Origin: Qipengyuania gelatinilytica
GTDB lineage: Bacteria > Pseudomonadota > Alphaproteobacteria > Sphingomonadales > Sphingomonadaceae
Length of the DNA stretch: 64,000 nt
Assembly (NCBI RefSeq): GCF_019711315.1
Contig: NZ_CP081294.1
Location: 1,674,001 to 1,738,000 of the forward strand
Direction: 5' to 3'
The translations under genes and the position numbers were made by a program. The notes beneath the pieces are model-generated. The model was not told the origin of the DNA and did not search any database. It saw only the letters and a program-made list of their open reading frames with translations. This document shows positions 1 through 7,778 of the stretch, one piece after another (position 1 is the first letter of the stretch; each line of letters opens with the position of its first letter).

Positions 1-239
1 ACGAAAGCGCATTGCGCGCCCAGCGCTGCCATGCCGGCAAGAGTGTTGGCTGCCGAACCGCCGGAGATTTCCGTAGCGCGGCCCATGGCATCGTAGAGCT
101 CCTTGGCGCGCTCGGTATCGACCAGCGTCATCCCGCCCTTGGCAAGACCGAGCTCTTCGATGAGCTCGTCTTCGCAGGGGGCCATCACGTCGACGATGGC
201 ATTGCCGATCGCGACGACGTCGTAACGGGGTTCGGTCAT
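1..239 (-). CDS. PfkB-family kinase (adenosine/sugar kinase-like), partial
   Basis: Only the first 79 codons are present; the rest lies beyond the left edge. The N-terminus reads MTEPRYDVVAIGNAIVDV, the usual opening of ribokinase/PfkB kinases, and GGSAANT follows near residue 60, matching the first PfkB substrate-binding signature. Family members phosphorylate sugars or nucleosides with ATP in the cytoplasm. In related alphaproteobacteria proteins with this N-terminus are annotated as adenosine kinase, but substrate cannot be fixed without the C-terminal ATP/anion-hole motif. The gene is divergent from the EI24 gene to its right. Confidence 0.8.
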   Translation of the reverse strand, partial: MTEPRYDVVAIGNAIVDVMAPCEDELIEELGLAKGGMTLVDTERAKELYDAMGRATEISGGSAANTLAGMAALGAQCAF

Positions 240-347
240 GTTTACTCCAAAAGGAAGAATCTTGTCGGGCGCGGTTAGCGGTTCATCGCGAATAGGCCAA
301 GGGCAGCGTTGACTTGTTGGGTGAGGAGGGCGATTCGGGCAGGTGTG

Positions 348-1034
348 ATGATGTCGCTCCCAACTGCCCTTGCCTTGTCATTCAGCCAGCTGGGCGATCG
401 GGCGATCATCAAGGTGCTCGTCAAGAGCCTTGTGTTGACATTGGCGATCTTCGCAGTGCTCGGGTTTGCGCTGCTGACTGTATTCTATAGCGCGCTGGAG
501 GCCCACCAAATCGATTGGAGCGTCGAGCTAGGTGCAATCGCAGCCTTGTTAATCACCCTGATTGGCGGGTGGCTTCTGTTCCGCTTCGTCGCGCTGTTTG
601 TGCTGCAGTTCTTTGCCGAGGAAGTTGTGCGCGCTGTCGAAGCGAAACACTATCCGCAAGAGGCCAGCGCGGCGCGTTCGCTTGCTTTTCGCGAGGAAAT
701 GGCAAACGGGCTGCGTTCCACATTCAGGGCCTTACTCGCAAATCTAGTAGCGTTGCCCTTTGCGATTGCGCTGTTGGTTACGGGCGTCGGGACGGCTTTG
801 CTTTTCTGGCTGGTCAATGGCTGGCTGCTCGGGCGCGAGTTGCAGGACATGGTCTGGCTGAGGCACCGCAAGGATCTCCACGAAGCTGCCCCGCTTAGAA
901 GAGGCCAGCGCTTCCTGCTCGGCGGCGCTGTCGCCGGCCTGCTTATGCTGCCTTTCATCAACCTGCTTGCGCCTGTCCTCGGCGCGGCAAGTGCAACCCA
1001 CCTCGTGCATCGCGGGAGAGCCGTCGTTGCGTAA
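348..1034 (+). CDS. EI24-domain integral membrane protein
   Basis: About 228 residues with several hydrophobic segments: two early ones around residues 27-80, then others near 140-175 and 190-215. The opening MSLPTALALSFSQLGD and the overall layout resemble EI24/CysZ-like membrane proteins (PF07264), whose bacterial roles are poorly defined; some relatives transport sulfate. The start is one of two adjacent ATGs at 348 and 351; an upstream in-frame TTG/GTG would add a short polar extension. GCAGG at 339-343 is a plausible ribosome site. The stop overlaps the start of the next gene, so the two are probably co-translated. Confidence 0.7.
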   Translation: MMSLPTALALSFSQLGDRAIIKVLVKSLVLTLAIFAVLGFALLTVFYSALEAHQIDWSVELGAIAALLITLIGGWLLFRFVALFVLQFFAEEVVRAVEAKHYPQEASAARSLAFREEMANGLRSTFRALLANLVALPFAIALLVTGVGTALLFWLVNGWLLGRELQDMVWLRHRKDLHEAAPLRRGQRFLLGGAVAGLLMLPFINLLAPVLGAASATHLVHRGRAVVA

Positions 1035-1455
1035 ATTCGTTCTGTTGCTGGGCGCTGCCGCCAGCCTTTCGGGCTGTATGAGTTCGCCCAAGACCTACCA
1101 GTTCCCCGACGCCGCACCGGCGGCGCGGACACCGCCGCCGCAACAGGCACCCGTCGTACCGGCACCGTCCACGGCGACGTTCCGGGCGCCCACGGTGATG
1201 AGCATGCCGGGGTTGGAAGGCGTCATTGGACGCGATGCGACCGCGCTTGCCAATATCTTCGGCCCGCCGCGGCTCGAGGTGAAGGAAGGCGACGCGATGA
1301 AACTGCAGTTCACCGGCAACGCCTGCGTGCTCGATATCTATCTCTATCCGCTCAGCCCCGGCGCACGGCCGAGCGCGACGCATGTCGAGGCGCGCAGGGC
1401 CAGCGATGGCGAGGATGTCGACCGCGCTGCCTGTGTGCGGGCGCTCAGAAGGTAG
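1027..1455 (+). CDS. Small proline-rich lipoprotein, function unknown
   Basis: A 142-residue product that starts with a short signal peptide (LRKFVLLLGAAASLSGC) ending in a lipobox, so it should be an outer- or inner-membrane lipoprotein in the periplasm. The mature protein begins with an Ala/Pro-rich linker followed by a compact C-terminal domain with two cysteines. I chose the TTG at 1027 because GGGAG sits 8 nt upstream and the signal peptide would otherwise be lost; the longer frame from 967 is embedded in the EI24 gene. It overlaps the EI24 stop by 8 nt. No function is recognised. Confidence 0.65.
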   Translation: MRKFVLLLGAAASLSGCMSSPKTYQFPDAAPAARTPPPQQAPVVPAPSTATFRAPTVMSMPGLEGVIGRDATALANIFGPPRLEVKEGDAMKLQFTGNACVLDIYLYPLSPGARPSATHVEARRASDGEDVDRAACVRALRR

Positions 1456-1498
1456 ATTGTGTGAGGGTGGGGCGATAAGGGCACTCCCTCGCGCAATC
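1455..1498 (+). terminator. Large stem-loop between convergent genes
   Basis: Arms at 1455-1467 and 1486-1498 form a 13-bp stem in the plus-strand RNA (11 Watson-Crick pairs and two G-U pairs) around an 18-nt loop. It overlaps the stop of the lipoprotein gene and touches the stop of sufA on the other strand. There is no T-run, so it is a possible mRNA 3'-end or insulating structure rather than a classical intrinsic terminator. Confidence 0.45.
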
Positions 1499-1857
1499 TA
1501 GACCATGAAGCTCTCGCCGCAGCCACACGCGCCCTTGGCGTTGGGATTCTCGAACACGAAACCGGCGGAGAAATCATCCTCCACCCAGTCCATCGTGCTG
1601 CCGACGAGGTAGAGCACGCTCGCTCCGTCGATGTAGAAGATGCCGCCGGGGGTTTCGATCTTCTCGTCGAACTTGGCCTCTTCGCTCACGTAATCGACCG
1701 AATAGGCGAGACCCGAACAACCGCGTCGCGGGGTCGAGAGCTTCACGCCGATCGCGTCCTCAGGTGCCTTCGACATGAGTTCGGCGATACGTTCTTCAGC
1801 GCGGGGCGTCAGGATGACGGCCGCCTTGGGTGCGGGGCGCGTGGTCGTGTCGGTCAT
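1498..1857 (-). CDS. sufA: A-type iron-sulfur carrier SufA
   Basis: 119-residue HesB/IscA-family protein that accepts nascent Fe-S clusters from the SufBCD scaffold and passes them to apo-proteins. The three conserved cysteines are present: C47 (in RRGCSGL) and C111/C113 (CGCG near the C-terminus). ATG at 1855-1857 is chosen because it overlaps the sufT stop as TGATG; a longer in-frame extension is simply sufT sequence read in another frame. It is the last gene of the suf operon and ends at a convergent stem-loop. A second A-type protein is encoded at 36570. Confidence 0.93.
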   Translation of the reverse strand: MTDTTTRPAPKAAVILTPRAEERIAELMSKAPEDAIGVKLSTPRRGCSGLAYSVDYVSEEAKFDEKIETPGGIFYIDGASVLYLVGSTMDWVEDDFSAGFVFENPNAKGACGCGESFMV

Positions 1858-2360
1858 CACAGCATCCCCAGTTCGAGACGTGCCTCGTCGGTCATCTTGT
1901 CCGGGCCCCAGGGCGGGTCCCACACGAGATTGACCTCGGCATCGCGCACACCGGGCACGCTGGCAGCACGCAGTTCGACTTCGCCGGGCATGGTTTCGGC
2001 GACCGGGCAATGCGGCGTGGTCAGCGTCATGGTGACGGTGACATCGCATTCGTCGTCGACCTCGACGCCATAAATCAGGCCAAGGTCGTAGATGTTCACC
2101 GGGATTTCCGGATCGTAGATTTCCTTCAGCGCATCGACCACTGCCTGCTGCAGCTTGCCGCCTGCGCCACTGGCGCTGTCGGTTTCAGGCTGCTTCTGGA
2201 GGAAGCCCTCGAGATAGTCGCGCTTGCGCTCGAGCTTTTCGCCCGCCGTTTCATCGGGATCGACAGCGTCCGAAACGCGCGCACGGGGTGGCTTGCCCAC
2301 GACCGTGTCGGCCGGGGACGGCGCTGCAATGAAATCCTTGTCGTCAGACGGCTTGTTCAT
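1857..2360 (-). CDS. sufT: SUF-associated MIP18/DUF59 protein SufT
   Basis: 167 residues. The C-terminal ~100 residues form the DUF59/MIP18 domain (DALKEIYDPEIPVNIYDLGL), the hallmark of SufT/PaaD-like Fe-S assembly factors, with the later motif TMTLTTPHCPVAE carrying the conserved cysteine. The N-terminal ~60 residues are charged and probably disordered. SufT proteins help mature Fe-S proteins when cluster demand is high. ATGA overlap with sufS upstream and TGATG overlap with sufA downstream place it firmly in the suf operon. Confidence 0.9.
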   Translation of the reverse strand: MNKPSDDKDFIAAPSPADTVVGKPPRARVSDAVDPDETAGEKLERKRDYLEGFLQKQPETDSASGAGGKLQQAVVDALKEIYDPEIPVNIYDLGLIYGVEVDDECDVTVTMTLTTPHCPVAETMPGEVELRAASVPGVRDAEVNLVWDPPWGPDKMTDEARLELGML

Positions 2361-3574
2361 CCGAAGATCCTCCGGGTCCTTTCAATTCCGCGCATCAGGG
2401 CGGCAATATCGTTTTCGTCGCTATAGAGGCCAAAGCTGGCGCGGGCGGTGGCGGGGACGCCGAGATGCGCCATCAGCGGCTGCGCGCAGTGATGGCCGGC
2501 GCGGATCGCCACGTTCTCTTCATCCAATATGGTGCCCAGATCGTGAGGGTGAACCCCTTCAAGCGCGAAGGAGACGATTCCGGCGCTCTCTTCCGGTCCA
2601 TAGAGCGTCACAGCATTCAGCTTGCGCAACTCCTCGCGGAGCTGGGCCGCGAGGGCGCTTTCGTGCTCGAAAAGTCGGCCGACACCGATCGCATCCACGT
2701 AATCGATCGCCGCATGGAGTGCGATCGCTTCGGTGATCATCGGGGTTCCCGCCTCGAAGCGCTGCGGCGGCGGCGCATAGGTCGTACCCTCGAAGGCGAC
2801 CTTCTCGATCATGGCCCCGCCAGCCTGGTATGGCGGCATCTGGTCGAGCAGTTCCTCGCGCGCCCACAACACACCGATACCGGTCGGGCCGTAAATCTTG
2901 TGGCCGGAGAAAGCGTAGAAATCGCAATCGAGCGCCGCCATGTCGAGCGTCATGCGCGGCGCAGCCTGGCACCCGTCGAGCAGGATCTTCGCGCCGACCG
3001 AATGGGCGAGGTCGGCAGCCTTGCGCGCGTCGAGTACCGAGCCAAGAACGTTCGACACATGCGCTAATGAAACCAATTTGGTTCGCGGCGTGAGCAATGC
3101 TTCGAGCGCGCCGAGGTCGATCTGCCCGTCTTCCGTCAGCGGGCAAACATCGATTTGCGCTCCGGTTCGCTCCGCAAGCATCTGCCAGGGCACGATATTC
3201 GAGTGATGCTCGAGCGTGGAGAGGACGATCCGGTCGCCTTCGCCGATCCGCGTCATGCCCCAGGTCGCAGCAACCAGGTTGATCGCCTCGGTCGCTCCGC
3301 GCACGAACACGATCTCGTTTTCGGATTTCGCACCGATGAAGTCCGCGACACGCCTGCGCGCCGCTTCATAGCCAAGCGTCATCTGCGCCGAGCGGCTGTA
3401 CACGCCGCGGTGTACCGTCGCGTAATCCTTGCCGAGCGCGCGGCTCATGGCATCGATGACGGCCTGCGGCTTCTGGGCCGAAGCGGCGGTATCGAGATAG
3501 TGCCATTCTTCCCCTTCCGGCGTCAGCAGGCCGGGGAAGTCGATCTTGCGCGAGAGGGTGTCCGTTTCGCTCAC
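2357..3574 (-). CDS. sufS: Cysteine desulfurase SufS (type II)
   Basis: 405-residue PLP enzyme that removes sulfur from L-cysteine, giving alanine and an enzyme persulfide for Fe-S assembly. The PLP lysine is K226 (SGHKIYGPTG), the cofactor-ring contact lies in LEHHSN (121-126), and the persulfide cysteine is C363 (RAGHHCAQPLM). The short active-site loop and the length are typical of SufS rather than IscS. The ATG overlaps the sufD stop by 4 nt. No sufE or sufU is visible in the operon; the sulfur shuttle may be elsewhere or replaced by SufT or an unassigned operon gene. Confidence 0.96.
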   Translation of the reverse strand: MSETDTLSRKIDFPGLLTPEGEEWHYLDTAASAQKPQAVIDAMSRALGKDYATVHRGVYSRSAQMTLGYEAARRRVADFIGAKSENEIVFVRGATEAINLVAATWGMTRIGEGDRIVLSTLEHHSNIVPWQMLAERTGAQIDVCPLTEDGQIDLGALEALLTPRTKLVSLAHVSNVLGSVLDARKAADLAHSVGAKILLDGCQAAPRMTLDMAALDCDFYAFSGHKIYGPTGIGVLWAREELLDQMPPYQAGGAMIEKVAFEGTTYAPPPQRFEAGTPMITEAIALHAAIDYVDAIGVGRLFEHESALAAQLREELRKLNAVTLYGPEESAGIVSFALEGVHPHDLGTILDEENVAIRAGHHCAQPLMAHLGVPATARASFGLYSDENDIAALMRGIERTRRIFG

Positions 3575-4326
3575 AGGTGCCTGTCCAGCTTGTCGAGCGC
3601 GGCGCGGAGCAGGCGCTCCTGTTCGCCCTCGTCATCCAGGGAGACCAGCGCATCGCCGATGAAAGCCTGCACCAGCAGGCGGCGCGAAAGCTCGGGCGGA
3701 AGGCCGCGTGCCGCCATGTAGAAGCGCGCGCTTTCGTCGAGCTGGCCGACGGTGGCGCCATGGGCGCACTTCACGTCGTCGGCAAAAATCTCGAGCTGGG
3801 GGACGGCATTCACGGTTGCGCCCTTTTCGAGAAGCAAGCCCTTGAAGTCCTGCGCCGCGTCGGTCTTCTGCGCATGGCGCACAACGTCGATCGAACCGAG
3901 GAAGCTGCCCGTGCCCTGACCCCAGTGCACGCTGCGCACGGTCTGGTTGCTGGTGCCCTCGGGCTCTGCGTGGACGACGCGGGTGACGAATTCGCGCACC
4001 GTGTCGCGGCCGCCGACGGTGATGCCGCCCAGTTCGAAATGAGCGCCCCTGGCGAGCGTGACCTCGACTTCGAGGCGCGCATAGTCGGCCGAAGCGATGA
4101 CGCCGAAGATCTCGAACCGCGCATTCTCGCCGACATTGACTTTCAGCCGATGGATCTCGGTTTCGCCGGAATTCTCGTCACTTACGAGAATGATTTCACG
4201 CGCGCTGTCACCCGCAGCGACGTCAATCTGCCGCACGGCGTCGAGATCGCCGGCGCGCAGCTTCTCGACTGCGGAATAGCGCCAGGCTTCGTCCTTGCGA
4301 GTGGGAAGTTCGGTGGTTGCGGTCAC
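3571..4326 (-). CDS. sufD: Fe-S scaffold subunit SufD
   Basis: 251-residue SufD, the partner of SufB in the SufBC2D scaffold. The N-terminus TTELPTRKDEAWRYSAVEKL is the conserved SufD opening, followed by the beta-helix core with VRSVHWGQGTGSF and ending with RRLLVQAFIGDAL. It is shorter than E. coli SufD (about 423 aa) because the N-terminal helical domain is reduced, as is common in alphaproteobacteria. I use the GTG at 4324-4326: it forms a GTGA overlap with the preceding gene, and upstream in-frame sequence belongs to that gene. Confidence 0.92.
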   Translation of the reverse strand: MTATTELPTRKDEAWRYSAVEKLRAGDLDAVRQIDVAAGDSAREIILVSDENSGETEIHRLKVNVGENARFEIFGVIASADYARLEVEVTLARGAHFELGGITVGGRDTVREFVTRVVHAEPEGTSNQTVRSVHWGQGTGSFLGSIDVVRHAQKTDAAQDFKGLLLEKGATVNAVPQLEIFADDVKCAHGATVGQLDESARFYMAARGLPPELSRRLLVQAFIGDALVSLDDEGEQERLLRAALDKLDRHL

Positions 4327-4715
4327 AGCGATGCCCTCACGATTGCGAGGCGGCGGACGCCCTGGCGGTGGGCCTGTTCGACGCAAGGCTGCACCTCGTC
4401 GGTCACCGCCTGCATCGCGGCCTGCTTTTCTTCGCGGGTCGCATCGGACGCAGCGATCGCATCGAGACGGTCGACATGCGGGGTGTAGCAACCGACCATC
4501 GCGCCGCAGCGAAGGATGTCGACAGCCTCGTCACCCGAGCTGGCCTGCATCCGGCAGGTGACCTTGCCGTCCTGCTTGAAAATGCCGCCCTTCCATTTGT
4601 CGAGCGTGCGGTTGATGGCGACGATCTCGCGCGCCACATCCTCTTCGGAAGGCGGTTCTGCTTTCGCTTCGGGCGCAGCGGCCTGCGCCATCACAAGGGC
4701 AAACAGTCCGATCAT
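4323..4715 (-). CDS. Exported four-cysteine protein inside suf operon
   Basis: 130 residues, unrecognised. The N-terminus MIGLFALVMAQAAAPEA looks like a short cleavable signal peptide, so the product is probably periplasmic. The mature part is helical and acidic and holds exactly four cysteines (in VTCRM, LRCGAM, VGCYT, QPCVEQ), an even number that suggests disulfides. It sits between sufC (ATGA overlap at its start) and sufD (GTGA overlap at its end), so it must be translated with the Suf machinery although its likely compartment differs. Confidence 0.75.
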   Translation of the reverse strand: MIGLFALVMAQAAAPEAKAEPPSEEDVAREIVAINRTLDKWKGGIFKQDGKVTCRMQASSGDEAVDILRCGAMVGCYTPHVDRLDAIAASDATREEKQAAMQAVTDEVQPCVEQAHRQGVRRLAIVRASL

Positions 4716-5467
4716 GCCATTTCGCCCATGACGGCGTCATAGCCCTCGTTCTCGAGACGCTCGGCAAGCTCCGGGCCGCCGGTCTTCACGATCCGGCCCT
4801 TGGCGAGAATCGAGACGCGATCGGGCTTCACCACTTCGAGCAGGCGCTGGTAATGCGTGATCAGCAGCACGCCCTTGCCGGGTTGGCGCATGATCGCATT
4901 GATGCCCTCGCCCACCACGCGCAGCGCGTCGATATCGAGACCGCTATCGGTTTCGTCGAGCACGGCGAACTTCGGGTCGAGAATGCCCATCTGGACCATC
5001 TCGGCGCGCTTCTTCTCGCCGCCGGAGAAGCCGACGTTCACGCTGCGCTTGAGCATGTCCATGTCGAGGCGGAGCAATCCGGCCTTTTCCTTGGCCAGCT
5101 TGAGGAATTCGCCGCCCGTCAGCGGTTCTTCGCCGCGCGCCTTGCGCTGGGCGTTCAAGGCTTCGCGCAGGAACTGGACGTTGGAAACGCCGGGAATTTC
5201 GACCGGGTACTGGAAGCCGAGGAACAAGCCGGCAGCGGCGCGCTCGTGCGGCTCCATGTCGAGCAGGTCCTGATCCATGAAGTCGACCGATCCGCCGGTC
5301 ACTTCATAGCCCGGACGCCCGCCCAGCACGTAGGACAGCGTCGACTTGCCCGCGCCGTTGGGGCCCATGATCGCATGGACCTCGCCTGCGGGCACTTCGA
5401 GGCTCAGGCCGTCGAGGATGGTCTTGCCGTCAATTCCGGCGGAGAGATTTTCGATTTTCAGCATCAT
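4712..5467 (-). CDS. sufC: Fe-S assembly ATPase SufC
   Basis: 251-residue ABC-type ATPase that powers SufBC2D remodelling in the cytoplasm. Walker A is GPNGAGKST (35-43), the signature is FSGGEKKR (147-154), Walker B is FAVLDET (167-173), and the H-loop histidine is H205 in LLITHYQ. The length is the family norm and there are no membrane segments. Two adjacent ATGs at 5467 and 5464 are possible; the first makes an ATGA overlap with the preceding gene. Unusually it is separated from sufB by four other genes. Confidence 0.96.
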   Translation of the reverse strand: MMLKIENLSAGIDGKTILDGLSLEVPAGEVHAIMGPNGAGKSTLSYVLGGRPGYEVTGGSVDFMDQDLLDMEPHERAAAGLFLGFQYPVEIPGVSNVQFLREALNAQRKARGEEPLTGGEFLKLAKEKAGLLRLDMDMLKRSVNVGFSGGEKKRAEMVQMGILDPKFAVLDETDSGLDIDALRVVGEGINAIMRQPGKGVLLITHYQRLLEVVKPDRVSILAKGRIVKTGGPELAERLENEGYDAVMGEMA

Positions 5468-6129
5468 GATTCCGTTGATTTGTCATATTCGGGATCGCCA
5501 TCCGCCGGCAGGCGGTCGAGGCCGAGAAACCCGTATCTGAATTCCATGTTCTGCCATTCGCTGCCGCTGACCTTCACGGCCCGGCCACGGACGCGAAAGC
5601 GCTGGAAAAGCATCTTGGCGCGGTCGATCGCGGCGCGGGTCATGTAGACTTCGCCTTCCACCGGCACCTTGCGGCATTCCGGTTCGATCGTGATCCAGTC
5701 GAGCGAGTTGCCCGAGGAGTAGCTATCGCTCTCCATCTGGCGCGTGCCGAGGCAGTCGAGATAGGTGAGGATCACCTTGGGCACGGTCTTGCCCTCTTTC
5801 CATGCCTCGGCAGCCTCGGCATCGATCTGACGGAAGCCGCGCATGGTCTGGCGCCGGACGAACAGGCCGTTCCGGCGATGGTAGTCCGACAGGATAGTAT
5901 CGAGCGAGGCCTCTAGCTCGTCGCGCAAGGGCCGGCAGGAAGCGATCTGCGCTTCGACAGTCGCCTCGTCCTGCGCGAACGCACAAGCGGCATAGCGATA
6001 GGTCAGCGGAAGGATCGCGGGCGATACCACGAATACCTTCGCCTGCGCGGGCGCCGCCATGGCGCTCGCCGCCAGCGCGGCCGTCAGCGCGACCTTGCGC
6101 AGGATGGCGCGAGCATCAGCCATCGGCAT
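5464..6129 (-). CDS. Exported four-cysteine protein inside suf operon
   Basis: 221 residues (219 if the second ATG at 6123 is used). A basic N-terminus with AILRKVALTAALAASAMA and a signal-peptidase-like APAQA site indicates export to the periplasm. The mature protein has exactly four cysteines (YAACAF, IASCRPL, YLDCLG, EPECRK). The family is not recognised. It overlaps the upstream gene by 14 nt (8 nt from the second ATG) and sufC by ATGA. It may be a distant paralogue of the 6116-6808 product, which has the same Tyr-x-x-Cys ... Cys layout. Confidence 0.75.
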   Translation of the reverse strand: MPMADARAILRKVALTAALAASAMAAPAQAKVFVVSPAILPLTYRYAACAFAQDEATVEAQIASCRPLRDELEASLDTILSDYHRRNGLFVRRQTMRGFRQIDAEAAEAWKEGKTVPKVILTYLDCLGTRQMESDSYSSGNSLDWITIEPECRKVPVEGEVYMTRAAIDRAKMLFQRFRVRGRAVKVSGSEWQNMEFRYGFLGLDRLPADGDPEYDKSTES

Positions 6130-6808
6130 CTTCCGCAGGGACGCCCTCGGCGCCTTCCTCGTAGATGCGATATTGCGCCTGCGGGCATGCGCGCAGCTCG
6201 AGCGTGATCGCGCCGGTAAGGCGCATGAGCTCGGCGTTATAGGTCGCGATCAGGCGCTGGTCGTCTTCGGTGTATTCAGGCTTGTCGTAGACGGCCTTCA
6301 CGCCCTCGCCCTGCGTTTCCATGTGCCGCTGGCGCTGCGCGCGCAGGTCGTTGACATAGGCGACGCAGGGAGGCGGTGCAGCCTCTGCCGTTTCGCGCGC
6401 CTCGGCATAGGCATTGCTGGCGACGATGCGGCTGCTGGTGGCACGGTCGAGGCTGGCGCCCCGCTCGACATGGATGCGGCGGACGGTTTCGAAAATCGAG
6501 GCGACCTGGCTTGGCGGTGTTTCATCCGCCCGATCACGCTTGGCGAGCAATTCGTTCGCCCCGGCTTCCATTTCGCGCGCCTGCTTGCTGCAGCGCTGGA
6601 TGTCGCCGCGGTACTGGTCTTCAAAGCCGCTGCCGTCGCCGATGACATAGCTGCCGCCCTTCAGGCAGCGGTAGTAATCGTCGACGAAGCCGCCGATCAG
6701 GGCCGGGTATTCCAACTCCCACTGCTGTTCGGGATACCGGGCCTGAACCCGGTCGGTCGCGGCCTGCGCGAAGATCAGGGTGAGGGCGGCAGATGCAGTA
6801 GCGATCAT
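6116..6808 (-). CDS. Exported four-cysteine protein inside suf operon
   Basis: 230 residues, unrecognised. A hydrophobic N-terminus (MIATASAALTLIFAQAA) predicts a signal peptide. The mature chain is mostly helical, rich in Arg/Glu/Ala, and again holds exactly four cysteines (YYRCLKG, QRCSKQ, PPCVAY, RACPQA). The ATG overlaps the TGA of the DUF559 gene by one base (TGATG), so it is translationally coupled. Function cannot be stated; position suggests a link with Fe-S or redox stress rather than proof of one. Confidence 0.73.
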   Translation of the reverse strand: MIATASAALTLIFAQAATDRVQARYPEQQWELEYPALIGGFVDDYYRCLKGGSYVIGDGSGFEDQYRGDIQRCSKQAREMEAGANELLAKRDRADETPPSQVASIFETVRRIHVERGASLDRATSSRIVASNAYAEARETAEAAPPPCVAYVNDLRAQRQRHMETQGEGVKAVYDKPEYTEDDQRLIATYNAELMRLTGAITLELRACPQAQYRIYEEGAEGVPAEDADG

Positions 6809-7293
6809 CAGTTACGACCTTCGTTATGGGCCGTGCGCCTTTCGCGCTTGTCGGCGATACGGCTGCGCATGCCGAGCGTGATCCGCTCGAGCACGGCATC
6901 CATGTTTTCCAATATGTCCTTGGCAGCGATGCGCATCACGCGAATGCCGACCGCCTCGAGGCTCTTGTCGCGGCGCTTGGCGAGCGCCTCGTCCTGCCCT
7001 TCCTCGTCGATCATGATCGCCATGCCAAGCTTGTGGCAGTTGAAATCGACGATGGCGCTGCCGACCACCGCGTGACGCTTGAAGGTGAAGGGGCCCATGT
7101 TGGCATGCGCGAACTTCTCGGCGAGCGCCTTGTGCGCCTCGGACGAATGGCGGCGCATCTCGCGCGCCTGCTCGTGCAGCGCATCGAGCCGCTTCTCGGA
7201 GATTTCCCAGCCGCGACCCTTCTTCTTGATCGCGGGAGCGGTGTCGGCGGTTTCGCTAGGGTCCCGGAGCTGGAGGGTTTTGCGGTCAGTCAT
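6808..7293 (-). CDS. DUF559 (Vsr/PD-(D/E)XK-like) protein, atypical active site
   Basis: 161 residues from the ATG at 7291-7293, which overlaps the upstream stop (ATGA). An N-terminal charged region precedes a DUF559 domain (about residues 45-155) with FTFKRHAVVGSAIVDFNC and RRDKSLEAVGIRVMRI. DUF559 belongs to the Vsr-like restriction-endonuclease fold. The usual VDF-x-C and E-x-D-G pair is only partly kept: VDFNC is present, but the second motif reads MAIMIDEEG, with Met where the acidic Glu is expected. It may be a non-catalytic nucleic-acid-binding version. Its role in a suf operon is unknown. Confidence 0.8.
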   Translation of the reverse strand: MTDRKTLQLRDPSETADTAPAIKKKGRGWEISEKRLDALHEQAREMRRHSSEAHKALAEKFAHANMGPFTFKRHAVVGSAIVDFNCHKLGMAIMIDEEGQDEALAKRRDKSLEAVGIRVMRIAAKDILENMDAVLERITLGMRSRIADKRERRTAHNEGRN

Positions 7294-7778
7294 GCAGACA
7301 AATCCATTCGTTGGACAAAAGACTGCGCCACCTTGTTGATCACTGAATCCAGCGCTCGATTCATCTTGATCTCGACGGGTGGAAATCCCCCTCCTCGGCC
7401 GGCGAGGCATTTCAATCCTTGGGCGAAATCCTGATCTACTTCAGGCGAGCGAACTGGCGCTTCGTCACCATCCACATTGCCATGTTCAGTGCCACCGCAT
7501 TCGCGGAAAATCGTCACTGCGCCGGGAAGCGTGTCCGCCCAGCAGTCGAGCAAGCCCGTTGCAGGGTTGCGGTCATTGGAGAATTGCAACTGCCAGTGTT
7601 TTCTTTCCTCGATAAAGCAAAGCTCCATCCAAGAGTTCTCGCGTTCGAGTCGATATCTGTGCGCAATCGGCTCCCGCAGTACGTCGACATGAAAAAGGCG
7701 ATCGCCGGTTCGCACGTTTTCGGCATAAGCCTGCCTCTTCGGCGAGGCTTGAGGTGCATGATAGATCCAGTCTGTCAC
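7290..7778 (-). CDS. Hypothetical protein between sufB and the DUF559 gene
   Basis: 162 residues, no recognised domain, no signal peptide. The start is a GTG at 7776-7778 in a GTGA overlap with the sufB stop; its own TGA overlaps the next ATG. The sequence is aromatic and polar ([29 protein letters not shown]), suggesting a beta-rich cytoplasmic fold. By eye its base composition is less GC-rich than sufB, so it may have entered the operon later. The tight overlaps on both sides are the main support that it is a real gene. Confidence 0.65.
   Translation of the reverse strand: MTDWIYHAPQASPKRQAYAENVRTGDRLFHVDVLREPIAHRYRLERENSWMELCFIEERKHWQLQFSNDRNPATGLLDCWADTLPGAVTIFRECGGTEHGNVDGDEAPVRSPEVDQDFAQGLKCLAGRGGGFPPVEIKMNRALDSVINKVAQSFVQRMDLSA

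Noticed and set aside
4327..4491. 55-codon extension of sufD
   Set aside because: It overlaps the preceding gene in another frame; the GTG at 4326 gives both the family N-terminus and a GTGA overlap.
7625..7655. tRNA-like GTTCGAGTC segment
   Set aside because: It lies inside a coding gene, and no cloverleaf arms or acceptor stem could be drawn around it.
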